Positions 25,709-33,563 of a DNA stretch of 42,961 bases are shown one piece after another; positions within the stretch are counted from its first letter, which is position 1; each line of letters begins with the position of its first letter. Location: assembly GCF_002155975.1 (NCBI RefSeq), contig NZ_MUMI01000018.1, positions 1 through 42,961 of the forward strand, in the 5' to 3' direction. This DNA comes from Amycolatopsis kentuckyensis. Its GTDB lineage: Bacteria > Actinomycetota > Actinomycetes > Mycobacteriales > Pseudonocardiaceae. Below the pieces are notes generated by a model that was not told where the DNA came from, made no database searches, and was given only the letters and a program-made list of their open reading frames with translations. Both the position numbers and the translations under genes were made by a program.

Positions 25709-25978
25709 CTACCTCGAGGTCACCGGCCTGAACTCGTACGGCTCGTCGTCGTCCTCGTCGCGGCGGCGGGCGGGGGCGGGCTTCCCGGTCAGGCCGGCGA
25801 ACACCCGGTCGACGTCGACCAGGGCCGCGACCGCGTCGGCGACGTGCTGGCCGTGCCGGTCTTCGATGTCCTCCAGGCCCGCGCGCAACGCCGTGGCGGC
25901 GGCGCTTCTGGCCTTGTCACGCAACGCGCTTGCCAGCTCCTCCGGCGTTTCGCCGGAACCCCACCTCGAGTCGGTCAT
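25709..25978 (-). CDS. Hypothetical small acidic protein
   Basis: The 89-residue protein is an amphipathic helix-rich N-terminus (ELASALRDKARSAAATALRA) followed by a charged tail with RRRDEDDDEPYEF. It has no known motif. A TAGGCT at 25985-25990 on the minus strand ends six bases before the ATG, suggesting a leaderless transcript. It converges on the DUF4474-like gene with almost no gap. It could be antagonistic or unrelated; nothing in the sequence decides. Confidence 0.6.
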   Translation of the reverse strand: MTDSRWGSGETPEELASALRDKARSAAATALRAGLEDIEDRHGQHVADAVAALVDVDRVFAGLTGKPAPARRRDEDDDEPYEFRPVTSR

Positions 25979-26104
25979 GCCCCCAGCCTAGGGGCCGCGT
26001 GCGCCTTGGCGACCGTGGCCGGATTCGCGGAAGGCTTCGCGGTCGTGCGGGGCGGGCAGGCAGTGCAGGAACCGGACGTCCGGGTTGGCCTTCCGGGAGC
26101 CCGT

Positions 26105-26935
26105 TCAGCTCGGGTCGAGGTCGTTCGGTCGGGCCGCTCCCAACGGCGCTGTGGGGCCGGAATTCTCCTGGGACGGCCTTCGCCGCTCGGTGAACAGTTC
26201 GTGCGTCCAGGCCCGGTCGTCGAGGATCGTTCGGGCCAGGTCAGCGAGTTTCAGGTGGTGACTGCGTGCGTAGCCGCGCAACGCGGCGAAGGCGCTGTCC
26301 ATGTCCACGCCCAGGCGGACGGAAAGAACGCCTTTGGCTTGTTCGACGAGCACCCGGCTGGTGAGCGCCAGCTGCAGTTGTTCGGTGACCACGTCCCGGC
26401 GGCGGATGGACCGCTCCTGGAGCAGCCCGATCGTGGCGATGTCCACGAGCGCTCGCGCGGTCCGCAGGTCGCCCGGCGGCAGCGCGCCACTGGCGGTCCG
26501 GAACAGGGTGAGGGCGCCGATCACGTCGCTGCGCAGCTTCATCGGCATGGCGTCCACGGCGGCGAAACCGGCCTTGCCGGCCGCTTCGGCGAACGTCGGC
26601 CAGGTCGTGCCCGCGGTGCTCAGCCGCGGGTGGCTCACCCGGGTGCCCGAGCGGAAGGCGTCGAGGCAAGGGCCTTCGTCGTTCTGCAGCTGGAGCAGTT
26701 CCAGCAGGCGGACCTGCTCGCTGGAGGAGGCGATCAGCCGGAGCCGTCCGTGGTGGTCGGACAGCTGCAGGCCGGCCGCGTCGACCTCGAGCAGCTCGAC
26801 GCAGCGGTCCACCAGGACCTGGAGGAAGGCGATCGTGTCGAAGTCGTCGACCAGGGTGTCGGCGAGCTCGACGAAGGTTTCGATGAGGCGGTTGCCGCCG
26901 GGAAGAGAGCTGTCGGACGCCGGTGTGGTCACCAC
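26105..26935 (-). CDS. GAF-ANTAR transcription antitermination regulator
   Basis: The 276-residue protein has an N-terminal GAF sensor domain (about residues 20-165) with NDEGPCLDAFRSG. A C-terminal ANTAR domain (about 185-245) carries VLVEQAKGVLSVRLGVDMDSAF and a YARSHHLKLADLA helix. ANTAR proteins bind paired RNA hairpins and let polymerase read through terminators. The start is uncertain: GTG 26935 is used. Local targets are not known, but the terminator-like leaders at 31656 and 36067 are candidates worth testing. Confidence 0.85.
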   Translation of the reverse strand: MVTTPASDSSLPGGNRLIETFVELADTLVDDFDTIAFLQVLVDRCVELLEVDAAGLQLSDHHGRLRLIASSSEQVRLLELLQLQNDEGPCLDAFRSGTRVSHPRLSTAGTTWPTFAEAAGKAGFAAVDAMPMKLRSDVIGALTLFRTASGALPPGDLRTARALVDIATIGLLQERSIRRRDVVTEQLQLALTSRVLVEQAKGVLSVRLGVDMDSAFAALRGYARSHHLKLADLARTILDDRAWTHELFTERRRPSQENSGPTAPLGAARPNDLDPS

Positions 26936-27102
26936 TGGCCGCTTCTTCCGCCGGAAGGCGACCGGTGGGCCTCGTTGGTGCGCACGTCCGACTGGACGGC
27001 GATCATCCCGGTGGTCCGGTGGACTCGTGCCTCGTGCGGGGGCAGGGTTCTCGCCGTCCTCGGCTCGGTGGGGCACAGTGTGGTTTCCGGCGATCGGCAC
27101 GA

Positions 27103-27561
27103 TCAGGGCGGCTCCGGCGGAAGCCCCTCGTCGCACGCGTGGTCTCCGGGCGCGAGGGACTGGCCGGTGGGCAGGGAAGAGAGCGAGCCGGGGCGGTTCG
27201 CGTTCCAGGTCAGCAGCCGCCGGAGCTGCTCGGGCGTGAGGGCCGCACGGCGGGCGAGGGTGGTCAGGCCCGCGTGGTGCAGTCCCGGCTGGGTGCCGGC
27301 CCGGGAGAGCCGGCCGAGCCAGAGCTGCTCGTCGACCCACGCCGCCCGGCCGCGGTCGGTGAGCAGGTGGAGGTGTTCGGAGCAGCAGACCGTCACCGGG
27401 CGCCAGCCGTCGCACCCGGGATCGAGCTCGTCCACGACCGAGGAGTCCGGAACCAGGGAACCGATCGCGCTTCTCGGAGCGATTGCCTGCCCGCAGAAGT
27501 CGCAGATGCGAGCCGGGGCCTGTCCCGGTCCGTCGAACACGTGCCGTCGTGCCGTGTGCAC
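27103..27561 (-). CDS. Hypothetical zinc-binding-type protein
   Basis: The 152-residue protein has a probable zinc site formed by CDFCGQAIAP near residue 20 and VCCSEHLHLL near residue 60. The C-terminal half is helical with an AALTPEQLRRLLTWN segment and a Pro/Ser-rich end. GTG 27561 has GGAGG five bases upstream, which decides it over longer frames. No defined family was recognised. It lies between the GAF-ANTAR and WS/DGAT genes on the same strand, but with gaps of about 170 bases on each side. Confidence 0.65.
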   Translation of the reverse strand: MHTARRHVFDGPGQAPARICDFCGQAIAPRSAIGSLVPDSSVVDELDPGCDGWRPVTVCCSEHLHLLTDRGRAAWVDEQLWLGRLSRAGTQPGLHHAGLTTLARRAALTPEQLRRLLTWNANRPGSLSSLPTGQSLAPGDHACDEGLPPEPP

Positions 27562-27733
27562 AGCCGCCTCCACATGAGGTGAAACGCGGTCCGAGCCCCG
27601 ATCCGGGGTCTGGGGCGTGCAAGGCTCGAGTCGTCCTGGTCGCGACCTGACCAGCATGGCACATCCGGCGGGGCCGGACGTTGCTTGTTCGTCACATCTC
27701 TCTTCCCGAGGTACGGAGAACCCGGGCGGCACG

Positions 27734-29152
27734 TCACCTCGGCGAACGGGTGGCTCCCGGCGCGCGGTCGCCGATCGAGGTCCGTGCGGCGATGGTCATG
27801 GTCGCGATGTCCCGTTCGATCGCCGAGGCCAGTGCCGCGGTGTCCGGGACGCTCGCGAAGTCCGACGTGATGCCGAAGGCCATCCGGTCGCAGTAGGTGA
27901 GCACGGCCACCCCGACGCGCAGCTGCAGCGCGATCGGGACGTAGGGGTACAGCTCGACGATCGGCCGGCCCAGCAGCGACAGCGGCCGGCGCGGCCCCGG
28001 GATGTTGGTGGCCACGGTGACGATGTTGCGCTGGGGGATCTTCGCGGCCGCGCGGACGGCCCAGGCGATCGGGGCGAACGGTCCTCGCTGGGCCGACGCG
28101 GTGACCGCGGCGCCGGCTCCGGCGCCGTCGTCGGCTTTGAGGCCGGCGAGGCGGCGGTGCACGGTCAGCAGGCGGGCCACCGGATCGACGACGTCGACCG
28201 GCAGCAGCGGGAGCATCAGCGAAATCTGGTTGTCGACGACGTCGTGGTCCCCGGCCGCCCGGACGGACACCGGCACGAGGGCGCGCACGCTGTCGGCCGC
28301 CGGTCGCTCGCCGCGATCCAGCAGGAGTTCCCGGAAGCCGCCGCTGATCACGGCCAGCACGACGTCGTTGACGGTCACCTCGAAGGCGCGGCTGATCTCC
28401 CGGACGTCCTGCAGCGACGCGTGGGCGAGGGTGTACCGCCGCTGACGCTGGATCGGGCCGGTGAGGAAGGACGGCGCGGCGGGGATCAGGGCCGCGGCGA
28501 GCGAGCCGAGGCCGCGGGCGGTGGCGGCGACGCGGCGAACGAGCCGGTCCGGGCTGAGCAGCTGCTTCCCGAGGGAGCCGAGCCGGGAGAACGGGCTGCT
28601 CGCCAGCTCGCCGAGTGCGGTCCACAGGACCTGCGCGGTGCCCGGTTCCGGGGCGGGTTCTTCGTCGTCGCGGGGGCCCGGCGGGGTGCCGGCGAACAAC
28701 ACGGCCTGCAGGGCGTTGGCCGAGATCCCGTCGGCGAGGCAGTGGTGCAGCTTCGACAGCACCGCCCAGCGATCGCCGGGCAGCCCCTCGATCACCCAGA
28801 ACTCCCAGAGCGGCCGGTCCCGGTGGAGCCGCTCGGTCATGATCAGGGCCACGAGGTCGGCCAGCGCCGCGTCGTCGCCCGGAGCGGGCAGCCCGATCCG
28901 GAAGAAGTGTTGCCGTGGCGCGAAGTTCTCGTCTTCGACCCACATCGGCGCGCTGAGGTCGAACGGCACCCGCCGGATCTTCTGGCGGTACCGGGGAACC
29001 ATGGGCAGCCGGGCGGAGATGGCGTCCACGAAGTCCTGCTGGTCCGGCGCGGGACCCTCGGCCACGGCCACCGAGGCGATCGCGAGCGAGGCGTTGCGGT
29101 CTTCGTCTTCGATCTCGAGGAAGGCCGCGGCGAGCTGGCTGAGCTGTTCCAT
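27734..29152 (-). CDS. Wax ester synthase/diacylglycerol acyltransferase (WS/DGAT)
   Basis: The 472-residue protein has the catalytic HHxxxDG motif as LHHCLADGISA at about residue 130. The PLWEFWVIEGL motif precedes it and the VTVNDVVLAVISGG motif lies near residue 255. These are the three landmarks of bacterial WS/DGAT enzymes that make triacylglycerol or wax esters from acyl-CoA. ATG 29152 follows GAGGA. The gene stands alone and is divergent from the STAS gene. It suits a storage-lipid-making actinomycete. Confidence 0.93.
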   Translation of the reverse strand: MEQLSQLAAAFLEIEDEDRNASLAIASVAVAEGPAPDQQDFVDAISARLPMVPRYRQKIRRVPFDLSAPMWVEDENFAPRQHFFRIGLPAPGDDAALADLVALIMTERLHRDRPLWEFWVIEGLPGDRWAVLSKLHHCLADGISANALQAVLFAGTPPGPRDDEEPAPEPGTAQVLWTALGELASSPFSRLGSLGKQLLSPDRLVRRVAATARGLGSLAAALIPAAPSFLTGPIQRQRRYTLAHASLQDVREISRAFEVTVNDVVLAVISGGFRELLLDRGERPAADSVRALVPVSVRAAGDHDVVDNQISLMLPLLPVDVVDPVARLLTVHRRLAGLKADDGAGAGAAVTASAQRGPFAPIAWAVRAAAKIPQRNIVTVATNIPGPRRPLSLLGRPIVELYPYVPIALQLRVGVAVLTYCDRMAFGITSDFASVPDTAALASAIERDIATMTIAARTSIGDRAPGATRSPR

Positions 29153-29459
29153 GATGTCCTCAATGGACTGCTTCGTGGGGAGCCCGGGGCGGGCCAAGCG
29201 CCGACCGTGCGAAATGCTCCCGGAAGCCCCGACGATACACGCACGGCCCGCATCGCCCGCATGGCAAGGCGTCCGGGACCGAAGTTCGCCCGAACGATCA
29301 CGGCCACCGGTTCCGCGGCGCGGTATGCTACCGAGGACAGCGCCGAAGTGCCGAGTCCCCGCTCTTGCGACGACCGCCAGCCGACGACCGGACGTCCACA
29401 CCAGGCCCGCGCAGTGTCCGATGTGGTCAGAGCCGGACGGCAACGCCTGGAGCGAACTC
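29153..29459. other. Intergenic region between divergent WS/DGAT and STAS genes
   Basis: These 307 bases hold the promoters of two divergent genes. I see no convincing ORF, RNA gene or long inverted repeat. A TATGCT (in GGTATGCTACCG, near 29323) could be a -10 box for the STAS gene. Confidence 0.4.
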
Positions 29460-29942
29460 ATGAAACTCAGCGCGCTGACCATCCGCCGTGGCCGGGATTT
29501 CGCACCGGAACCGTTGGTGCTGATCATGTTCGGCCCGCACGGGGCCCCTTCGCCCGTTCCGGGCCTGAGGCTGTCGGAGGAGCTGGTCGGCCGTACCGCG
29601 GTCTTGGCCCTGGAGGGCGAGTTCGACCTGTTCACCGCGCCCGAGGTCGGCCGGGTCCTCGACCGGATCCTGCGCCGGTGCCCGCGGCGGCTCGTGGTGG
29701 ACCTTTCGCAGGTCAGTTTCCTGAATTCGGCCGGGCTCGAGGTGCTGATCGCCTGCCACCGCCAGGCCGCGCCGCGGACCGATCTCCGCATCGTGGCGAC
29801 GACGCGGGCGACGTGGCGGCCCATCCAGATCGCCCGCCTGCACGAAACCCTGGTCGTCCACGCCTCGCGCGCGGCCGCTGTCGCCGCTCCTGTGCCCAGG
29901 GATGTGCTTCCGAGCCGCTCGCTCGCGGCAGATTCGGCCTGA
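29460..29942 (+). CDS. STAS-domain anti-sigma factor antagonist-like protein
   Basis: The 160-residue protein has a STAS domain at residues 40-130. It contains ALEGEFDLFTAPEV and the phosphorylation-loop region VDLSQVSFLNSAGLEVLI, in which the serine is the site normally phosphorylated by an anti-sigma kinase. The first 35 and last 25 residues are extra. Start ATG 29460 has GGAG eight bases upstream; an ATG at 29526 is possible. It probably modulates a partner-switching stress-response cascade whose kinase is not in the window. Confidence 0.88.
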   Translation: MKLSALTIRRGRDFAPEPLVLIMFGPHGAPSPVPGLRLSEELVGRTAVLALEGEFDLFTAPEVGRVLDRILRRCPRRLVVDLSQVSFLNSAGLEVLIACHRQAAPRTDLRIVATTRATWRPIQIARLHETLVVHASRAAAVAAPVPRDVLPSRSLAADSA

Positions 29943-29961
29943 CCGTCACGAAAACGGAACG

Positions 29962-29997
29962 GCGAAGACCGGCGCGGCGTACCGCGCCGGTCTTCGC
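29962..29997. terminator. Bidirectional hairpin terminator
   Basis: A perfect 16-bp stem (29962-29977 with 29982-29997) closes a CGTA loop. It sits 20 bases after the STAS stop and before the converging DUF4389 gene. No T-run follows, as is common in actinomycetes. Confidence 0.8.
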
Positions 29998-30003
29998 GCG
30001 GAA

Positions 30004-30034
30004 GCCGTACCCGGCCAAGCGGGTCGGGTACGGC
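30004..30034. terminator. Second hairpin of the tandem terminator
   Basis: GCCGTACCC (30004-30012) pairs with GGGTACGGC (30026-30034), seven bases after the first hairpin. It probably backs up termination for the converging DUF4389 gene that ends at 30067. Confidence 0.6.
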
Positions 30035-30066
30035 AGCCCGTCATCATGTCCCGGCCGGTTCTCCCG

Positions 30067-30825
30067 TCACGGACCCGTGTGGCCCGCGGGCATGGGCGTC
30101 TCGGTGGGTTCCGTGGGGGTGGGAACGCCGGGCTCGTCGCCGCCGGTGTCGAGGCGGAACGGCGGGTACCGGTCCGTCATCAGCGCGGCGTAGGCCGCGA
30201 CGCGCAGGCCCCAGCGCTGGATGCCGACGATGAAGTCGAACAGCGGGCGGGGGTAGCTGCCGGTGAACGTCAGGGTGATGGCGGCGATCAGCACGAGCAG
30301 GCCGACGAGGCTGCCGCCCCAAGCCCAGCTGCGGCCGTCGAGTCCCCACGCGGCGCCGGTCCCGCCGCCGAGGAGGATCGCGAGGACGAGGTAGTGCGGG
30401 ATGGCCAGCAGCCACCACTTGACCAGCACGAGCCCGCGGGAGAGCCGCTCGGGGTACTCGACGCTCAGGGTGGCGGGGTAGCCGGGTTCTTCGCGGAGGC
30501 TGAACGGCGGGTAGCGATCGGTGCCGAGGGCACCGTAGCCGTAGTAGTTCACCCGCCAGCTCCAGCGCAGCACTCCGACGTTGAAGTCGAAGATCTTCCG
30601 AGGGTAGCGGCCGGTGATCAGGATGGCGAAGAACGCGACGATGCCGAGCACCCAGAACGCGGCCCACAGCACGATGAGGACCAGCACGTGCGGCACGAGG
30701 AGCAGCCATTTCACCAGCCACAACCCGCGTGACACCGGGGCGTCCAGCACTGCCCGGACGCGCACCGGGTAGGACCGGTCCGGCGTGCCGGGGCCGCGTG
30801 GTTCCGGATGAACGGTTCCGTTCAT
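30067..30825 (-). CDS. DUF4389 membrane protein, two tandem domains
   Basis: The 252-residue protein has two similar halves. Each has two pairs of membrane helices and the marks LVKW-LL--PH, TGRYPRKIFDFNVGVLRW / TGSYPRPLFDFIVGIQRW, and DRYPPF near the end of the half. This is the typical duplicated DUF4389 build; function is unknown. GAGGCG precedes the ATG. It is divergent from a TetR gene, and two identical-spaced palindromes lie between them, so it is almost certainly that regulator's target. Confidence 0.92.
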   Translation of the reverse strand: MNGTVHPEPRGPGTPDRSYPVRVRAVLDAPVSRGLWLVKWLLLVPHVLVLIVLWAAFWVLGIVAFFAILITGRYPRKIFDFNVGVLRWSWRVNYYGYGALGTDRYPPFSLREEPGYPATLSVEYPERLSRGLVLVKWWLLAIPHYLVLAILLGGGTGAAWGLDGRSWAWGGSLVGLLVLIAAITLTFTGSYPRPLFDFIVGIQRWGLRVAAYAALMTDRYPPFRLDTGGDEPGVPTPTEPTETPMPAGHTGP

Positions 30826-30841
30826 GTCGTCGCCTCAAATC

Positions 30842-30872
30842 TGTACGATGTACAATAACTGTACGCTGTACA
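30842..30872. promoter_or_regulatory. Twin TetR operators TGTAC-N3-GTACA
   Basis: Two perfect 13-bp palindromes sit 18 bp apart start to start in the 80-base gap between the divergent DUF4389 and TetR genes: TGTACGATGTACA at 30842-30854 and TGTACGCTGTACA at 30860-30872. They are strong candidate operators for the neighbouring TetR protein, binding as a pair of dimers and controlling both genes. Confidence 0.8.
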
Positions 30873-30905
30873 AAGACGATCCGATACGGGCTACCGGGAG
30901 GAAAA

Positions 30906-31493
30906 GTGGACAAAAAGGGCCGCCCGGGTCGTCGGCGGACGCTGAGTGAGCAGGACATCCTCGACGCGGCCCTCGCCCTGCTCGCCGAAGGTGGCGCGGA
31001 CGCGGTCACGATCCGGGGGATCGCGGCCCGGGTCGGGGTGGCCCCCAATGCGGTGTACACCTATTTCCCGGACAAGGTCGCGGTGGTGCGGGGGCTGGCG
31101 GAGCACCTGCTCGGCCGGGTCAACCACGACCGGTTCGCCGATCCGTCGCAGAGCTGGCGCGACCGCATCCGGGCCTTCGTCCTCGAGTTGCGGGCCGAAC
31201 TGCTGGCCCATCCCGGATCGGTGCACCTCATGCTCAGTCACCCACCCGACGGGCCGCACACGCAGGCCGTGCGCGAAACGCTGCTGACCATCCTGGCCGA
31301 CGCCGGCCTGGGGCGGGCCGCCGCCGATGCGTCCCACCTGATCAACACCCACCTCCTGGGCTCGGTCGCCTTCGAGGTCGCCGCGCCACCGGACGACCCC
31401 GAAACCGGAACCGCCCGTTTTCGCTGGGCCGTCGACCGCCTGCTCGACGGACTCGCCGCACACGTCGCGACCGCCCGGTCCGCCCCGCGGTGA
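30906..31493 (+). CDS. TetR/AcrR-family regulator
   Basis: The 195-residue protein has a TetR DNA-binding domain (residues 12-58: EQDILDAALALLAEGGAD, VGVAPNAVYTYFPDKVAVV). A C-terminal ligand domain of the TetR_C type follows, with LLGSVAFEV near residue 155. GTG 30906 has GGGAGGA just upstream. It probably represses itself and the divergent DUF4389 gene through the twin palindromes in the gap. Confidence 0.92.
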   Translation: MDKKGRPGRRRTLSEQDILDAALALLAEGGADAVTIRGIAARVGVAPNAVYTYFPDKVAVVRGLAEHLLGRVNHDRFADPSQSWRDRIRAFVLELRAELLAHPGSVHLMLSHPPDGPHTQAVRETLLTILADAGLGRAAADASHLINTHLLGSVAFEVAAPPDDPETGTARFRWAVDRLLDGLAAHVATARSAPR

Positions 31494-31592
31494 CCGCGCG
31501 GCCCGTTTCGCGGAAATGCATCCGCGGCCCATTGTCGTCGGTGTCGCCGTCGGCCCACAATCACCGTGTCATTTCGGGAAAGTGTGCGTCCG

Positions 31593-31841
31593 TTCGGGGG
31601 ACAGCGGTATTGATCCGGGTGGGCGCCGGAGTAGGTTCGTGTGTCGTTGCCCCGGACCTCGGTGACGTGATATGTCCGCGATGCTCGCGGAGTCGGATCA
31701 CGAGCCGAGGTTTTTCGTACCCGGGAAGCAGCCGTCGAAACCGCGGCGGAAGTGGATGGCTCGTGGTTCGCACAACTCAGTCACGTTGGCGCGGCGCGTC
31801 AAGGTGAGACAACGCTGAATTGCGTTCCAGGGAATGAAGTC
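31593..31841 (+). promoter_or_regulatory. Promoter and structured leader of the RTX-like gene (copy 1 of a conserved element)
   Basis: TTCGGGGGAC (31593-31602) is followed by GGTATTGATC (31606-31615, containing -35-like TTGATC). A 16-bp spacer leads to a -10-like TAGGTT (31632-31637). The expected transcript starts near 31644. It soon forms a long stem: ACCTCGG (31656-31662) and CGTGAT (31666-31671) pair with ATCACG (31697-31702) and CCGAGGT (31705-31711). Inside lies a small hairpin, CCGCGA-tgc-TCGCGG (31676-31690). T5 follows (31711-31715), as in a terminator or attenuator. The leader ends with GGCGCGGCGCG (31788-31798) and TTGCGTTCCAGG (31820-31831) before ATG 31842. The upstream part of the 31494-31841 gap holds no gene. 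Confidence 0.7.
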
Positions 31842-32561
31842 ATGAGAATTCGACAGGCTCGATTCCGCCGAGGGTTCGTCGCCGCGGTCGTTGCGGTCCC
31901 GGCCATCTGGATGATCGCCCCGCCGGCCGCTGATGCCGCCGTCAACTGCGTCGTGGGCGCCGGGGTGACCCAGACCGACACGACCGTGACCGGAAGCCCC
32001 GGCAACGACACGATCGACTGCGGCGGCACCAATCCCGGCAAGACCATCAACGGCAACGGCGGGAACGACACGATCACCGGCTCGGACTTCGACGACACGA
32101 TCGACGGCGGTGACGGGAACGACACCCTCACCGGCGGCACCGGAAACGACACCCTCACCGGCGGCCTGGGCATCGACACGATCTCCGGCAGCGCCGGCAA
32201 CGACACCCTCATCGGCGCGTCCAACGACGGCAGCCAGGACAGTCTCGACGGGGGCCTCGGCACCGACACCTGCCAAGGCCCCGCACCGGACCCCGACATC
32301 CACGCCGGCTGCGAGAACACGAGCACCCCGCCCACGGCGGGCCCGGGCTCGGGTACGGCGAACGCCACCCAGCTCTGCACCGCCACCGGCGGCGTGTTGT
32401 CCCTCACCGTGAGCCCGGTCGGGTACGTCTGCGTGTTCAACCCCCTCAGCCCCACCGACCGCCGGGTCACGGAGGCCCGCCGGATCTGCACCGGGGCCGG
32501 CGGGACGTTCGTGAGCCTGCTCCCGCTGAGCTACGCCTGCCTCCTCCCGGCCACGCCGTAG
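31842..32561 (+). CDS. Secreted RTX-like (GGxGNDTL repeat) protein
   Basis: The 239-residue protein has an Arg-rich start and hydrophobic core ending APPAADAA at about residue 32, a Sec-type signal peptide. Residues 45-125 hold about eight nonapeptide-like repeats, for example GGDGNDTLTGGTGNDTLTGG, which form calcium-binding parallel beta rolls. The C-terminal 90 residues are Cys-containing (six or so Cys) and non-repetitive. No catalytic domain is visible. It is preceded by the structured leader described above. A small calcium-binding exported surface or matrix protein is likely. Confidence 0.82.
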   Translation: MRIRQARFRRGFVAAVVAVPAIWMIAPPAADAAVNCVVGAGVTQTDTTVTGSPGNDTIDCGGTNPGKTINGNGGNDTITGSDFDDTIDGGDGNDTLTGGTGNDTLTGGLGIDTISGSAGNDTLIGASNDGSQDSLDGGLGTDTCQGPAPDPDIHAGCENTSTPPTAGPGSGTANATQLCTATGGVLSLTVSPVGYVCVFNPLSPTDRRVTEARRICTGAGGTFVSLLPLSYACLLPATP

Positions 32562-32609
32562 ACCACGCTGATCCGGTCGTCCGCACCGGGACGAACGGGA
32601 TCGACCAGG

Positions 32610-32640
32610 ACGGCCGCGCCGCGGGGGAGAGCGCGGCCGT
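32610..32640. terminator. Hairpin terminator between convergent genes
   Basis: ACGGCCGCGC (32610-32619) pairs perfectly with GCGCGGCCGT (32631-32640) across an 11-base loop. It lies between the stop of the RTX-like gene (32561) and the converging end of the next gene (32675). Confidence 0.75.
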
Positions 32641-32674
32641 TCGGCGTCGAGGGCCGTCGCCCGGCAGAGCCTCT

Positions 32675-33136
32675 TCACGCGGGCAGCGTGGCCTTCGAAG
32701 TCACGGTCCGCAGCGCGCCCCGCAGCAGCCGGGCGATCTGGGGGGACGTCCAGCCGGTGCGGGTGGCGAGTTCGGCCGTCGTGAGGTGGTCCACCGCCGT
32801 CGACCACAGGGCGAAGCGCTGGCGAGGCGGCAGCAGCGTCACTTCGTCGAGCAGTACCGCGTCCCGCAGGGCCGCGTCCAGCCGCGGCCGGTCGATCCGC
32901 CGGCCCAGGTCGGCGCGCAGGTCGGTCAGGACGCGTGCGCGCACCTGCCGCCCGGCGTCCACGACCGCCCGCGGCTCGGTGACATCCGGCTGTGCGCAAA
33001 GGATCCGGCTGCACAACTTGACACTCGTCCGCCGGGATTGGCCGGTCTGGCACGCGACCCGGTAGACCAGGGTCAGCATCCGGCCGGGCAGGTCGACCTC
33101 CGCGGATTCCCACGCCGGCACCGGGCCGGCCGTCAT
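32675..33136 (-). CDS. Sigma-70 region 4-like regulatory protein
   Basis: In this 153-residue protein, the C-terminal 60 residues look like sigma factor region 4: LLPPRQRFALWSTAVDHLTT, then ELATRTGWTSPQIARLLRGA, a helix-turn-helix. The N-terminal half (LTLVYRVACQ...) does not contain a clear region 2, so it is not a standard ECF factor. ATG 33136 overlaps the stop of a 56-codon ORF (ATGA). Possibly a sigma-like or DNA-binding accessory regulator. Confidence 0.6.
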   Translation of the reverse strand: MTAGPVPAWESAEVDLPGRMLTLVYRVACQTGQSRRTSVKLCSRILCAQPDVTEPRAVVDAGRQVRARVLTDLRADLGRRIDRPRLDAALRDAVLLDEVTLLPPRQRFALWSTAVDHLTTAELATRTGWTSPQIARLLRGALRTVTSKATLPA

Positions 33137-33303
33137 CCGGTCACCTTCGGCCGCGCTGCATCCGAGGGCAGGTGGCCGAGCAGCCAGACGAGTTCCGCGG
33201 CGTCGATGATCCCGGCGTCCGCGGCGCGGATCCAGGCGTCGGCCGCTCGCCGGATGAACTCCTGGGTGATGAGGGGTTTCGTCGTGTCCTGGACGCTGGT
33301 CAT
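33133..33303 (-). CDS. Small helical protein, first gene of the sigma-like unit
   Basis: This is a 56-residue protein reading MTSVQDTTKPLITQEF..., with a helical middle IRRAADAWIRAADAG and the end PSDAARPKVTG. GGAG lies seven bases before ATG 33303, and the TGA overlaps the next ATG. Coupling and codon use support it as real. It resembles no family I recognise; it may bind or restrain the sigma-like protein next to it. Confidence 0.6.
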   Translation of the reverse strand: MTSVQDTTKPLITQEFIRRAADAWIRAADAGIIDAAELVWLLGHLPSDAARPKVTG

Positions 33304-33563
33304 GAGTCGCTCCGGTGGGCGGGTGACGCTTGTTCGGCCACCGGGGTCCGGGGTTGCCGCGACGTGCTGCTCTTCCGAATTCTAGGCCGACTGCCGCCGG
33401 GGAGCGAATGCGGTGATCGGGACCCCTCTCCCCGCCGGCCGCCCTGACGATTCCTGTGGTGCCGGTCCGGTCTCGTTTAGTGCGTGGATCCGCAGGGAAT
33501 CCGGGCCGGGTTGCGAACATGTGGTCGCCCCGGTCCCCGGCGCCATGACTGGGAAGGACTTCC

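Noticed and set aside
31656..31715. c-di-AMP (ydaO-type) or another known riboswitch in the leader
   Set aside because: The conserved core sequences I know for ydaO are not visible; the structure is reported only as an unclassified leader.
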